Counted from the first letter of the stretch, positions 16,684 through 25,730 are shown. The stretch is 64,000 nt of DNA from Rhizobium sp. BK313 (GCF_014193655.1 NZ_JACHZQ010000001.1:744001-808000); one strand, 5' to 3'. Numbers and translations: made by a program. Notes: generated by a model not told the origin, from the letters alone.

Positions 16684-17811
16684 ATGCAATTCGCGCCACA
16701 ACAAGACGAAGCGCTCAAGGCCGTTGCCAAGTGGCTGAAGGAGAGGCGCTCGCCGCTGTTTCGCTTGTTCGGCTATGCCGGTACGGGCAAGACTACGCTT
16801 GCGCGGCATTTTGCCGAGCATGTCGACGGCGATGTGCTGTTTGCCGCCTTCACCGGCAAGGCGGCGCAGGTGCTGCGCTCACGCGGCGCCAGCAACGCCA
16901 AGACGATCCATTCGCTGATCTATCGTCCGCGCGGTGAGGAGGCCGTCGAGGATGAGGAGACCGGCAAAACATCAATCGCGCCGATGTTCACCATCAACAG
17001 GCAGAGCCCGGTCGCCAAGGCGGCGCTGATCGTCGTCGACGAATGTTCGATGGTCGATGAAGCGCTTGGCAAGGACCTGATGAGCTTCGGCACACCGATC
17101 CTCGTGCTCGGCGACCCCGGTCAGTTGCCGCCGGTCTCGGGCGGCGGTTTCTTCACCAATGAGGAGCCGGATTATCTGTTGACGGACATTCATCGTCAGG
17201 CGCGAGACAATCCGATCATTCAGCTCGCGATGCATGTCCGAGAGGGCAAGGAGATCATGCATGGCGATTACGGCACGGCGCAGGTGATTTCGAAGAACGA
17301 GGTCACGCAGCCGCTGGTGCTGGAGGCCGACCAAGTGCTGGTCGGCACCAATCGCACCCGCCGGCGTTACAATCAGCGTCTGCGCGAGCTCAAGGGCTTC
17401 AGCACCGAATATCCGCAATCCGGCGATAAGCTGGTCTGCCTGCGCAACGACCCCGCCAAGGGTTTGCTCAACGGCTCGCTTTGGCAGGTGATGACGTCTT
17501 CGCGGGAAACGACCAAGCCGGGCATCAATCTGCTTGTGCGGCCGGAAGACGACGACATGGATCGGGGTGCCGCGAAGATCAAGCTGCTGAAACAGGCTTT
17601 CGAGGATGTCGAGGGCGAAATTCCCTGGTCGACACGCAAGCGCTACGATGAATTCGATTACGGCTATGCGCTGACCGTGCATAAAGCGCAGGGTTCGCAG
17701 TGGAATAATGTGGTGCTATTCGATGAAAGCTGGGCGTTCCGCGATACGCGCGAGCGCTGGCTCTACACGGCGATCACACGCGCCGCGGAGACGCTGACGA
17801 TCGTCCGGTAA
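16684..17811 (+). CDS. RecD-like ATP-dependent DNA helicase (superfamily 1B)
   Basis: A 375-residue single-polypeptide helicase. Walker A GYAGTGKTT lies near residues 31-39, motif II VVDECSMVD and motif III LGDPGQLPP follow. The UvrD-type C-terminal motif YALTVHKAQGSQW and the last motif YTAITRAAETL are intact. It resembles the short RecD2/Dda-like helicases widespread in alphaproteobacteria and lacks the long N-terminal domain of RecD2. The ATG at 16684 (MQFAPQQDEAL) was preferred over a TTG at 16648. No recB or recC partner is nearby. Confidence 0.9.
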   Translation: MQFAPQQDEALKAVAKWLKERRSPLFRLFGYAGTGKTTLARHFAEHVDGDVLFAAFTGKAAQVLRSRGASNAKTIHSLIYRPRGEEAVEDEETGKTSIAPMFTINRQSPVAKAALIVVDECSMVDEALGKDLMSFGTPILVLGDPGQLPPVSGGGFFTNEEPDYLLTDIHRQARDNPIIQLAMHVREGKEIMHGDYGTAQVISKNEVTQPLVLEADQVLVGTNRTRRRYNQRLRELKGFSTEYPQSGDKLVCLRNDPAKGLLNGSLWQVMTSSRETTKPGINLLVRPEDDDMDRGAAKIKLLKQAFEDVEGEIPWSTRKRYDEFDYGYALTVHKAQGSQWNNVVLFDESWAFRDTRERWLYTAITRAAETLTIVR

Positions 17812-17892
17812 AGCTTCTGTGTTCACCTTTGTACCGTCGAGGAGAATGGCCATTGCGCCGTGCGTATGCAATCGGCGTTGTGCCCGTGAAGA

Positions 17893-18387
17893 TCAGATGT
17901 CATCGCCGCGGGTGTCTAGCGCTTCCGCTGCGCTGTCATAATCGAGGAGATCGGTGACTTTCTGCATTTGCCGATTCAATGCCGACATTTCAGCAATGAG
18001 TTCGCGTTTGCGGTGGTTGAGGGCTGTGCGGAAGATGGCCTCGGCTTCGTCAGGCGTTTCCGCCTCATCGAGTTTTTCCATGATCTCCTGAATGACGGCG
18101 ATCGACATGCCCGTTTCACGGCAGACGGTGATGACGGCCATGCGAAGCACATCGTCGGTGCCGTAGATGCGCATCAGCCCATGGCGATCGGCCGAGATCA
18201 GCCGCTTTTCCTCGTAGAAGTGCAGCGTCCTGTGGGTCACATTGAAAGCACTAGCCATATCAGCAATGGCGACCGCCCCTTCCGGCAGGTTGGAGGGAAG
18301 TGCCGACTCAGGCAGAAACCGGTACTTGGCGCGCGCCTCTGAAACAAGATTGGCGGCAGCAAACGGACGTTTGGAACCGTCAGACAT
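17893..18387 (-). CDS. MerR family transcriptional regulator
   Basis: A 164-residue regulator with a MerR winged helix in the middle (VAIADMASAFNVTHRTLHFYEEKRLI, then YGTDDVLRMAVI) and a C-terminal coiled coil (RKRELIAEMSALNRQMQKV). The first 45 residues before the helix-turn-helix are unusual for the family. The ATG at 18387 has GGAGGGA upstream. No effector cysteines of the metal-sensing type are seen, so the ligand is unknown. It is divergent from pdxJ across a long intergenic region. Confidence 0.88.
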   Translation of the reverse strand: MSDGSKRPFAAANLVSEARAKYRFLPESALPSNLPEGAVAIADMASAFNVTHRTLHFYEEKRLISADRHGLMRIYGTDDVLRMAVITVCRETGMSIAVIQEIMEKLDEAETPDEAEAIFRTALNHRKRELIAEMSALNRQMQKVTDLLDYDSAAEALDTRGDDI

Positions 18388-18819
18388 GAGTCCCTCCATG
18401 ATTCTCTCCATCCCCTTTTTGTCGCGGCGCCCCACGCCGTGATTGAGTGCCTATTATTTTGTCTGGTTGACGGAGGAGGCCGCAGCTACGCCCAACTCAT
18501 TTTCACAATGACGCGATCAACAAAACGCAGATGTCGCTGATGAAAATTCTTAAGTTTCATAAGGACAAAATTACCACGGGCGAGCTTGGCCCCCTCGTTC
18601 CCCGAGCCACCTAAATCAGGCACCCGATACAACGACGCTATCCGGTTTCGCCGAAATTATAAGTTGCCCGAAGGGCGTATCGTCGGTGGGATGGGGCGGC
18701 AAAAGAGGGGAAGACCATCAATCTTTTGCATGAGTCGATGTTCGAATCTCGTTGGTTTTACGGCGTGCAATCGCATAAAACGGAGGTATTATCCTCTTCA
18801 TAAATCATGGATTTCGATT
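18388..18819 (+). other. long intergenic region between the MerR gene and pdxJ
   Basis: About 430 bases with lower GC than the surroundings. It presumably holds the two divergent promoters. A GGAGG-like element (cggaggt, near 18781) lies 35 bases before the pdxJ start. I see no convincing gene, RNA or terminator in it. Confidence 0.4.
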
Positions 18820-19572
18820 ATGCCCGCCAAGCTCTCCGTGAACCTCAATGCCATCGCCATGTTGCGCAACAGGCGCGATCTTCCCTGGCCAAGCGTCACC
18901 GGGCTCGGACGGGTCGCACTTGCCGCTGGCGCCAGCGGCCTGACGGTGCATCCGCGGCCCGATCAGCGGCATGTCCGCTTCTCCGATCTGCCCGAAATCC
19001 GGGCGCTGATCGATGATGAGTTTCCAGAGGCGGAGTTCAACATCGAAGGCTATCCGACCGACGAGTTCTTCGATCTCTGCGCCAGCGTCGAGCCGGAGCA
19101 GGTGACGCTGGTGCCCGACGATCCGTCGCAGGCAACCTCGGATCACGGTTGGGATTTCCGCAAAAATCATAACCTGCTTGCCGACGTCATTGCCAAATAC
19201 AAGAAGATTGGCTGCCGCGTTTCGCTGTTTGCCGATGGCGACGGCGATGTGGAGGCCGTGAAGATCGCCAAAGCGATCGGTGCCGATCGCATCGAGCTCT
19301 ACACCGGCCCCTATGGCGGCTGCTATGACGCGCCGGAGCGGGCTGCCGTCATTCTCGATGGTCTCGGCAAGACTGCGGACGCGGCACTTGCCAACGGCCT
19401 TGCCGTCAATGCCGGTCATGATCTGACGGTCGCGAATTTGCCGGCCCTGCTCAAGCGCATTCCGGCGCTCGCCGAAGCTTCCATCGGCCACGGCCTAACC
19501 GCAGACGCGTTGGAATACGGCATGGCAGAAACGGTGCGGCGGTTCCGCCGGGCATGTGGACAGGCGGTTTGA
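18820..19572 (+). CDS. pdxJ: pyridoxine 5'-phosphate synthase
   Basis: A 250-residue TIM-barrel enzyme that condenses 3-amino-2-oxopropyl phosphate with 1-deoxyxylulose 5-phosphate to give pyridoxine 5'-phosphate, the last ring-forming step of vitamin B6 synthesis. Family signatures are [42 protein letters not shown] and, near the end, [12 protein letters not shown] with [14 protein letters not shown]. The start at 18820 gives [10 protein letters not shown]; the open frame extends upstream without family similarity. Confidence 0.96.
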   Translation: MPAKLSVNLNAIAMLRNRRDLPWPSVTGLGRVALAAGASGLTVHPRPDQRHVRFSDLPEIRALIDDEFPEAEFNIEGYPTDEFFDLCASVEPEQVTLVPDDPSQATSDHGWDFRKNHNLLADVIAKYKKIGCRVSLFADGDGDVEAVKIAKAIGADRIELYTGPYGGCYDAPERAAVILDGLGKTADAALANGLAVNAGHDLTVANLPALLKRIPALAEASIGHGLTADALEYGMAETVRRFRRACGQAV

Positions 19573-19582
19573 CGGAATGAAA

Positions 19583-19610
19583 AGGCCCGCCGCTGCTGCG
19601 CGCCGGGCCT
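19583..19610 (-). terminator. terminator of the QorB-like gene
   Basis: AGGCCCG and CGGGCCT pair around a 14-base loop. Read on the minus strand the stem is followed by TTTT, so it ends the minus-strand gene that stops at 19627. It may also help stop pdxJ from the other side. Confidence 0.6.
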
Positions 19611-19626
19611 ACGTATATCCCAAAAG

Positions 19627-20514
19627 TTAGTGGGTTAGCGCCGCCTTATGCGCTTCGACGAAGCTGCGCAGCGTCTGCGGTTCCTTGCCGGTCAGCTTGT
19701 TGAAGTCGTTCGTCAGGATGTTGAAATTGCCGGCGCGGGTGTTGGCGTCGGCGGAGACGAGCATGTCGACGACGAATTTCGGCAGGCCGGCGCCGGTCAG
19801 GCCGGCCGCGAACTGTTCGTCATTGACCTGCACGACTTCCAGCGGGCGGCCGGTGATCTTGCTGACGACGCTAGCTACGTCCTCGATGGTCACCGCGGTC
19901 GAGCCGGTCAGCGTGTAGATGGCGTTTTCCGTTGTGTCGGAAGCCAAGGCTGCGGCAATGGCCAGCGCGCAATCCTCGCGGCTGATGTTGCTGAGGCGGC
20001 CGCCGCCGGTCGCGGTGTACCAGTTGCCGGCTTCCAGGCTATGCGGCAGACCCATCAGGTAATTGTCGAAATACCAGGCGTTCCGCAGGATCGTGTAACC
20101 GATGCCGCTTGCCTTGATGGCGTTCTCCGTGCCGAGATGATCGGGCGCGAAGGTGACCAGGGAATTATCCGGTGCCGGCATCGAGGTATAGAGGATATGC
20201 TTGACGCCAGCCTTCTTTGCGGCCTCAACGGCGGCCGTGTGCTGCTTCATGCGCTGACCGGGGACGGCGAGCGCGTCGGTGCTGATAATCAACAGGCGAT
20301 CGACGCCGGCGAAAGCGGCCGGCAGGGTGGCGGCGTCATCGAAATCGGCCTTGCGGGTGACGACGCCCTTGGCGGCGAGACTTGCCAGCTTCTCCGGGCT
20401 GCGGGTGGCGGCAATGATGCGCCCGGGCGCAACCTTGTATGTCTCCAGCAGGTGATGAATGACGCGCTGGCCGAGTTGGCCCGCGGCGCCGGTGACGAGA
20501 AGGGTGCTGCTCAT
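19627..20514 (-). CDS. NmrA/QorB-like NAD(P)H-binding oxidoreductase
   Basis: A 295-residue SDR-fold protein with GAAGQLGQRV at the N-terminus as the nucleotide-binding motif, and HILYTSMPAPDNS and ILRNAWYFDNYL in the order found in QorB-type quinone reductases and NmrA-like redox sensors. The catalytic YxxxK of classical SDRs is absent, as is usual here. It is divergent from an HxlR regulator, a pairing also seen in the qorB/ytfH arrangement, which suggests redox- or quinone-responsive control. Confidence 0.88.
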   Translation of the reverse strand: MSSTLLVTGAAGQLGQRVIHHLLETYKVAPGRIIAATRSPEKLASLAAKGVVTRKADFDDAATLPAAFAGVDRLLIISTDALAVPGQRMKQHTAAVEAAKKAGVKHILYTSMPAPDNSLVTFAPDHLGTENAIKASGIGYTILRNAWYFDNYLMGLPHSLEAGNWYTATGGGRLSNISREDCALAIAAALASDTTENAIYTLTGSTAVTIEDVASVVSKITGRPLEVVQVNDEQFAAGLTGAGLPKFVVDMLVSADANTRAGNFNILTNDFNKLTGKEPQTLRSFVEAHKAALTH

Positions 20515-20657
20515 GTCTTTATCCTTATTCTACCGCCGCGGACTTGCAGAGGTTTTACCGCTCTCAAAAAGAGACTAGCACTAGAATAGGAATTGACTTC
20601 GGCTTGTAAAGGAGGCAGTTTTTCAGCCCTACGTTACCAAAAGGGAACCGACCCGAC

Positions 20658-21074
20658 ATGAGCGCCAGCACCGTCGTCAATCTGCGCAACACAGAGAGCC
20701 CGCCGCGCGTCGTCGATATCAGCAAACTCGATTTTACGAATTGCCCGGTGCGGGATTTGATTTCGCAGATCGGTGGAAAGTGGTCGGTGTTGTTGTTGGA
20801 AGCTTTGGCGCAGCGGCCGTACCGTTTTGGTGAGCTGCGGCGCATGGTGCCTGATATTTCTCAGCGCATGTTGACCCAGACACTGCGCGACCTCCAGCGC
20901 GATGGCTATATCGGCCGTGAGGTGTTTCCGACCAAGCCGCCAAGCGTCGAATACCGCATGACCGATCTCGGTCGCTCGCTCTACGGGCCGCTGGCGCAGC
21001 TATTGAATTGGGCTGAGGCTAATCACGACGCCGTGCGTAATGCACGCGCCCGCTTCGATCAATCGCAGGACTGA
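20658..21074 (+). CDS. HxlR family transcriptional regulator
   Basis: A 138-residue winged-helix protein. CPVRDLISQIGGKWSVLLLEAL, RFGELRRMVPDISQRMLTQTLRDLQRDGYI and the wing YRMTDLGRSL are canonical HxlR segments. Cys36 precedes the helix-turn-helix at the position of the redox-sensing cysteine in several HxlR proteins. It probably regulates the divergent QorB-like gene; the 143-base spacer would hold the operator. Confidence 0.92.
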   Translation: MSASTVVNLRNTESPPRVVDISKLDFTNCPVRDLISQIGGKWSVLLLEALAQRPYRFGELRRMVPDISQRMLTQTLRDLQRDGYIGREVFPTKPPSVEYRMTDLGRSLYGPLAQLLNWAEANHDAVRNARARFDQSQD

Positions 21075-21109
21075 GCCGGCCCGTTAAATCCCCGGCGTTT
21101 TACTCCGTT

Positions 21110-21255
21110 CTACCAGTCGGATTCGGCAGGACTTGCGTGGATCAGGGGCCGGCTGGTCGCCACCGTCGCCAAGGTGCCACCGGCTCCGCAGATCTTGGCG
21201 GCGATCGTCTCAGGCACCTTGATCGACCCCTTTGCCGCGGCAGGTTTCAGTGAAT
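21110..21255 (-). pseudogene. possible remnant of a protein 3' end
   Basis: On the minus strand an open stretch reads through AAAKGSIKVPETIAAKICG and ends ASPAESDW before a TAG at 21110-21112. The codon use looks coding, but there is no good start codon and it runs into the hairpin behind the MFS gene. I do not recognise the family; it may be chance. Confidence 0.25.
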
Positions 21256-21261
21256 GCGACT

Positions 21262-21286
21262 GGCTGCGGAATGTCGTTCCGCAGCC
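21262..21286 (-). terminator. hairpin between the HxlR and MFS genes
   Basis: GGCTGCGGAA and TTCCGCAGCC form a perfect ten-pair stem with a five-base loop, just beyond the MFS stop. No T run follows on either strand, so efficiency is uncertain. Confidence 0.5.
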
Positions 21287-21293
21287 GTCCTGA

Positions 21294-22505
21294 TCACTTT
21301 TGCCGCTCGGTCAGGAAGATGAGCAGCGCTACGACCGGGAAGCAGATGCCGATCCAGGAGGCGAAATTCCAGCCGCCGGTGGCATAGGCCCAGCCGCCGA
21401 TTGCCGAGCCGAGCGCGCCGCCGGCAAAGAATGTCGCCATGTAGAGACCGTTCAGGCGGCTGCGATGTTCGGCGCTCAGCGCAAAGATCGCGCGTTGGCC
21501 GAGCACGAGATTGGTCTGCACGCCGAAATCGAGCAGGATGCCGGAGAGTGTCAATGTCATGAGCGCCAGCAGCGAACCGCTGCCGGAGGCGTGACCGATG
21601 AGGAGGGCGACGATGGCGAGCACCATGGCGAAGGCGGTGGCAAGCTTCGTCCAGCCACGATCGGCGACACGGCCGGCAATCGGCGAAGCGACCGCGCCCG
21701 CGGCACCAGCCAACGCGAAGAGAGCAATGCCGTTCTGCGTCAGACCGAAGGCCGGGCTTGCAAGCAGCAGCGGCGTCGTCGTCCAGAACAGGCTGAAGGC
21801 GCCAAACATGCAGGCTTGATAAAGGGCGCGGCGCTGTAGCACCGGCGTACGCAGCGCGAGATGGCCCATTGACGAGAGCAGTTGGCCATAATGCAACTTG
21901 GTGTGGGGAACGCGGGTCGGCAGGACGGCGCGGAGGATAACGGCAAGCCCGAGCATAATACCGGCGGAGAGGATATAGACCGCATGCCAAGAGGAGAGTT
22001 CCGACAGGAAGCTCGCCGCTGGACGCGCCAGCATAATGCCGCAAAGCAGGCCGCTCATGACATTGCCGACAACCGCGCCGCGGCTGGCATCCGGCGCCAT
22101 ATGGGCAGCAAACGGCACCAGCACCTGCACTGCGACGGAGGCAAGGCCGATACAGAGCGAGGCAAGCAGGAAAAGTGACGGTGACCAAGCGAAGGCGGCA
22201 CCGACGAGCGCCACAGCCGAAAGGCCGATCAGCGTCAGCACCAGCCTGCGGTTTTCCAGGAGATCACCGAGCGGGACGATCAACAAGAGACCAAGGCCGT
22301 AACCGATCTGCGTCAGCGTCACAATCAAACCGGTTGCCGCCGGCGTGAAGCCGAGCGCCTGGCTGATCGGGCCGGCCAGCGGCTGGCCGTAATAGAGATT
22401 GGCGGCCACCAGCCCGCAGGCGGAGGCGAACATGAAGGTCATCAACGGCGAAATGGTCTTTTCGGGGAGCTGAGCGCTCTCCCGTCTGACGACGGTTGCA
22501 GGCAT
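21294..22505 (-). CDS. MFS transporter (drug:H+ antiporter type)
   Basis: A 403-residue inner-membrane transporter with about twelve hydrophobic segments. NLYYGQPLAGPI in helix 1, the loop 2-3 signature GDLLENRRLVL and IAGRVADRGWTK in the second half are typical of the YnfM/SotB-like MFS group. It follows the TetR gene on the same strand after 55 bases and is probably its regulated partner, exporting a compound that the TetR protein senses. Confidence 0.92.
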   Translation of the reverse strand: MPATVVRRESAQLPEKTISPLMTFMFASACGLVAANLYYGQPLAGPISQALGFTPAATGLIVTLTQIGYGLGLLLIVPLGDLLENRRLVLTLIGLSAVALVGAAFAWSPSLFLLASLCIGLASVAVQVLVPFAAHMAPDASRGAVVGNVMSGLLCGIMLARPAASFLSELSSWHAVYILSAGIMLGLAVILRAVLPTRVPHTKLHYGQLLSSMGHLALRTPVLQRRALYQACMFGAFSLFWTTTPLLLASPAFGLTQNGIALFALAGAAGAVASPIAGRVADRGWTKLATAFAMVLAIVALLIGHASGSGSLLALMTLTLSGILLDFGVQTNLVLGQRAIFALSAEHRSRLNGLYMATFFAGGALGSAIGGWAYATGGWNFASWIGICFPVVALLIFLTERQK

Positions 22506-22560
22506 GTCTTGATCCTTGATGCGGGCAGGGGAGCGATCTCCCCAAAATTCATGTGAAAAG

Positions 22561-23178
22561 TCAGTTCAGTAATATCATGGCGGTTTCGGCGACAGCGATC
22601 ATCTGCTCTCGGGTGCGGCCGGTCTTGCCGATCAGACGCATGCCTTTCATCAGGCAGAGCATCGTGCGAGCCGTGCTCTCCACATCGAGACGGTCCGGCA
22701 CCGATCCGTCCTCCTGTCCGAGGCGGATCAGATCGATGAGAAACTGTTCGTCAGTGTCGAAGGCGAAGGCGACACGGTAGGCGGCTTCCTCATCGAAAAG
22801 AGCGAGCTCGGTGGCACTGCCAACGACAAGGCAACCCTGGCGGCCGACCTCGCCGCTGGACGATTCGGCATAGACCGTCAGCAACTCGCGCAGCTTTTCA
22901 TAGCCGTTGGGCGCAACGGCGAGGCGTTCGTCCATAAGACCGCGTCGTACCTTGCGATAGCGATTGAAGGTGGCGAGGAAGATGCCGCGTTTATCTCCAA
23001 ATGCCTTATAGACACTGCCTGCAGTCAGCCCCATAGCCTCGGTCAATTCGCTGATCGAGGCGGCATAATAACCGCGCTCGGAAAAGACCCGCAGTGCCTG
23101 ATCGAGCGCTGCGTCCATATCGAATTCCCGCGGGCGACCGCGGAGCTTTGGGGAAATATCCAGTGTGTCTGTCGTCAT
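22561..23178 (-). CDS. TetR/AcrR family regulator
   Basis: A 205-residue repressor. The N-terminal helix-turn-helix reads ALDQALRVFSERGYYAASISELTEAMGLTAGSVYKAFGDK, with a TetR_C-type ligand domain behind. The ATG at 23178 was taken, since the alternative GTG six bases upstream has no better ribosome site. A near-perfect dyad (GGAAATGATCGTTTCC, 23191-23206) lies just upstream and is a probable operator. It forms an operon with the following MFS gene. Confidence 0.92.
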   Translation of the reverse strand: MTTDTLDISPKLRGRPREFDMDAALDQALRVFSERGYYAASISELTEAMGLTAGSVYKAFGDKRGIFLATFNRYRKVRRGLMDERLAVAPNGYEKLRELLTVYAESSSGEVGRQGCLVVGSATELALFDEEAAYRVAFAFDTDEQFLIDLIRLGQEDGSVPDRLDVESTARTMLCLMKGMRLIGKTGRTREQMIAVAETAMILLN

Positions 23179-23190
23179 GCACACTGTTTA

Positions 23191-23206
23191 GGAAATGATC
23201 GTTTCC
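23191..23206 (-). promoter_or_regulatory. probable TetR operator
   Basis: GGAAATGATCGTTTCC is a 16-base inverted repeat with a single mismatch, 13 bases before the TetR start codon. Position and size are those of autoregulatory TetR sites. Confidence 0.55.
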
Positions 23207-23260
23207 CAATCAAGCGGAATTTTTGCAGCGCAACATAATTGTGATGCGCCATCAGCTGCT

Positions 23261-24190
23261 TTAGAGGTCCAGCACCCACGTCTGGCCGTTCAATTCCGGC
23301 CCGAACATGCGGTGCTTTTCTTCCGAGACGAGCCGGAAACCGGCCTGGACATAGATGCCCCTGGCGGTGTCGAGGATATCGTTCGTCCAGAGCGAAAGCT
23401 GACGGTAACCGGCGTTGCGGGCGAAAAGGATGCATTCGCCGACCAGCAGCTTGCCGAGGCCGAGACCTCGCGCCGTCTTGTCGACATAAAGCAGCCGGAG
23501 TTTTGCGACCCCGTCGCCGCCATCGGCAATCATGACGGAACCGACATTCAGTCCTCCTCGTTCGACGATCCAGCATTTATCCTTCTGCGGATTGAATTTG
23601 GAGAGGAATTGCCCAGCGACCTCTGCGATCAAGCCTTCGAAACGCAGATCCCATCCGAACTCTTCGCAATAGAAGCGCGCCTGACTCTGGACGATCCAGC
23701 CGATATCGCCGGGCCGATGGCCTCGGATGATGGCGGCCGGCATGGCATTGGCGCTTGAGCTGAGTGCCGTCTGGATCGTTCGCATCGCGTCGACGACACG
23801 TTCAGGCTCACCGACGGCCAGCGCGTCGAAATGTCCGGCGATCTCAGCGCGAGAACGGCGAACGAACTCATGGAACTGCCCCTGTCCCTTGTCGGTGACA
23901 GTGATGATCTGGCTGCGCAGATCGTCCGGATCAGGCTTGGTCTCGATCAAGCCGTCTTCGCGAAAGCGTTTGAGAATGCGGCTGAGATAGGCGGGATCGA
24001 GATGCAGGTCACGCGTCAATGTCGAGGCGACGACGCCGCCACGCGAGCCGATTTCGAACAATACGCGGACATCGGTCAGGGCGTAAGGGCTATCGAGATA
24101 GGCTTTGTTCAAAATGCCGAGGAAACTAGTATAGAAGCGATTGAAGTCGCGGACCGCGTCGATGGTCGCAAGTTCCGTAGTAACAAGCAT
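23261..24190 (-). CDS. MarR winged-helix / GNAT acetyltransferase fusion
   Basis: A 309-residue two-domain protein. Residues 1 to about 140 are a MarR regulator (YALTDVRVLFEIGS, LTRDLHLDPAYLSRILKRFREDGLI, DLRSQIITVTDKG). Residues 155-309 are a GNAT acetyltransferase with the acetyl-CoA loop DKTARGLGLGKLLVGECI and GFRLVSEEKH. Such fusions occur in bacteria, and a few are known to acetylate small molecules or proteins. The ATG at 24190 follows GGGAGA; a GTG at 24196 is less likely. A dyad overlaps this ribosome site, suggesting autoregulation. Confidence 0.92.
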   Translation of the reverse strand: MLVTTELATIDAVRDFNRFYTSFLGILNKAYLDSPYALTDVRVLFEIGSRGGVVASTLTRDLHLDPAYLSRILKRFREDGLIETKPDPDDLRSQIITVTDKGQGQFHEFVRRSRAEIAGHFDALAVGEPERVVDAMRTIQTALSSSANAMPAAIIRGHRPGDIGWIVQSQARFYCEEFGWDLRFEGLIAEVAGQFLSKFNPQKDKCWIVERGGLNVGSVMIADGGDGVAKLRLLYVDKTARGLGLGKLLVGECILFARNAGYRQLSLWTNDILDTARGIYVQAGFRLVSEEKHRMFGPELNGQTWVLDL

Positions 24191-24196
24191 GAACAC

Positions 24197-24220
24197 CGTC
24201 TCCCTACAATATAGGAGACG
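24197..24220 (-). promoter_or_regulatory. dyad over the ribosome site of the MarR-GNAT gene
   Basis: CGTCTCC (24197-24203) and GGAGACG (24214-24220) are perfect inverted repeats separated by ten bases that include a TATATT, a possible -10 element. Bound MarR, or the hairpin itself, would block expression of the gene. Confidence 0.45.
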
Positions 24221-24263
24221 ATGTCCATCATTTGTTGGACTCAGTCAAGTAAATTTGGCTTGA

Positions 24264-24983
24264 TTAGGCGGCCTGGCTAGCGCTTGTCTTTTCCCCGCCG
24301 AGAGCGAAATCGACGGCTGTCTGTGCGTGGATCGCGGTGGTATCGAACCCCGGCAGAATCAGCGCGTTCGGGTCAAGGATGAGGCAGATCTCGGTGCAGC
24401 CGAGGATGACGCTATCGGCGCCTTCGGCTTTCGCGCGCTCGATGATCGCCATCAGCTTCCGGCGAGACTCCTCCTTGACGATGCCTGCGCAGAGTTCGTT
24501 GAAGATGATGTCATGGGTAACGGTTCGGTCTTCAGTGCCCGGCACCATGACCGAGACGCCATTGCGGGCCATGCGGTCGGTGTAGAAGCCGTGTTCCATC
24601 GTATAGCGGGTGGCCAGCAGCAGCGGCTTGACGCGACCGGCGGCCTTCAGTGCGGCTGCCGTCTCATCGATGATGTGGATCAGCGGGATGGAGACACGAG
24701 CGGCAACTTCGGGAGCGATCAGGTGCATGGTGTTGGTACATATCAGCACGCACTCGGCGCCAGCGGTCTGCAAGCGGTGCGCAGCATCACCGAGACGGGT
24801 AGCGGCATCGTCCCAACGTCCGGCCTTCTGCATGGTGACGATCTCTTCGAAATTGACGGAATGCATGAGCACCTCGGCAGAGGCGAGGCCGCCCAGTCTG
24901 TCGCGAACCATCTCGTTGATAAGACGATAATAAACCGCCGAACTCTCGAAACTCATGCCGCCGATCAGGCCGATAATGCGCAT
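24264..24983 (-). CDS. aspartate/glutamate racemase family protein
   Basis: A 239-residue amino-acid racemase. The two catalytic cysteines are present in CTNTMHLIA and GCTEICLIL, and the opening GLIGGMSFESSAVYYRLINE is typical of the YgeA/aspartate racemase group. It interconverts L and D forms of an acidic or related amino acid without a cofactor. It is divergent from an Lrp-type regulator, which probably controls it. Confidence 0.93.
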   Translation of the reverse strand: MRIIGLIGGMSFESSAVYYRLINEMVRDRLGGLASAEVLMHSVNFEEIVTMQKAGRWDDAATRLGDAAHRLQTAGAECVLICTNTMHLIAPEVAARVSIPLIHIIDETAAALKAAGRVKPLLLATRYTMEHGFYTDRMARNGVSVMVPGTEDRTVTHDIIFNELCAGIVKEESRRKLMAIIERAKAEGADSVILGCTEICLILDPNALILPGFDTTAIHAQTAVDFALGGEKTSASQAA

Positions 24984-25084
24984 ACTGCTGCTCTCCGTTC
25001 TTGATGATGAATAGCAGAATAATGAAACATTTCACCCGCCTCGTGTTTGCAATCTTTGTCGCATATGCGATCTCATCTGCAAAA

Positions 25085-25114
25085 TTTTGCGCAAGCATGT
25101 TATTTTGCGCAAAA
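25085..25114. promoter_or_regulatory. paired TTTTGCGCAA elements, likely Lrp-type operator
   Basis: TTTTGCGCAA (25085-25094) and TTTTGCGCAAAA (25103-25114) each contain the palindrome TTGCGCAA, with centres 18 bases apart, in the gap between the racemase and Lrp/AsnC genes. Two phased palindromes suit an Lrp-family dimer of dimers controlling both genes. Confidence 0.55.
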
Positions 25115-25143
25115 TTGCCGCGCGATGACGGAGATTGCTGCAC

Positions 25144-25608
25144 ATGCTTGACGAACGCGACCGGAAGATTCTCGATCTTTTGCAGACCGATGCCGGCATT
25201 TCGGTGACCGATCTTGCCGACCGTGTAGCGCTGTCAGTCTCGGCCTGTTCCCGGCGCATCCAGCGGCTGGAAGATAGCGGCCACATCGCTCGGCGCATCG
25301 TCGTGCTCGACCGCGAGAAGATGGGCGTACCGACCACGGTCTATGCGCTGATCAAGACTGCGCATCATGCAGACGAGTGGATCGAGGCGTTTCGCAGGGC
25401 GATCGGCGATATTCCAGAGATCGTCGAGGCACACCGGCTTACGGGCAATCACGATTATATCTTGAAAATAGTGCTGCCGCGTGTCGAGCATTATGACGTC
25501 ATTTACAAGAAGATCGTGCGCCGTGTGGAGCTCTTTGACGTTTCGGCGTCGATCTCGATGGAAGTGTTGAAAAGCGGGGTGACGATCCCGGTCAGCTATG
25601 CCGAATAG
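25144..25608 (+). CDS. Lrp/AsnC family transcriptional regulator
   Basis: A 154-residue feast/famine regulator: N-terminal helix-turn-helix LDERDRKILDLLQTDAGISVTDLADRVALSVSACSRRIQRLEDSG and a C-terminal RAM (ligand-binding) domain starting near VYALIKTA. The ATG at 25144 follows GGAG; a TTG nine bases earlier is less likely. The divergent racemase suggests that an amino acid is the effector. Confidence 0.94.
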   Translation: MLDERDRKILDLLQTDAGISVTDLADRVALSVSACSRRIQRLEDSGHIARRIVVLDREKMGVPTTVYALIKTAHHADEWIEAFRRAIGDIPEIVEAHRLTGNHDYILKIVLPRVEHYDVIYKKIVRRVELFDVSASISMEVLKSGVTIPVSYAE

Positions 25609-25730
25609 CAATCGATGGCATTTGGCGAGTTCGTTCGCGTGCCCGCACAGGTGCCATGCATAAAAGGTGGTTGCTGGCCATCGTCCTCAACCCTACGTTT
25701 GCGAAGCTAAAACAGATACGGGGTGTCGTC

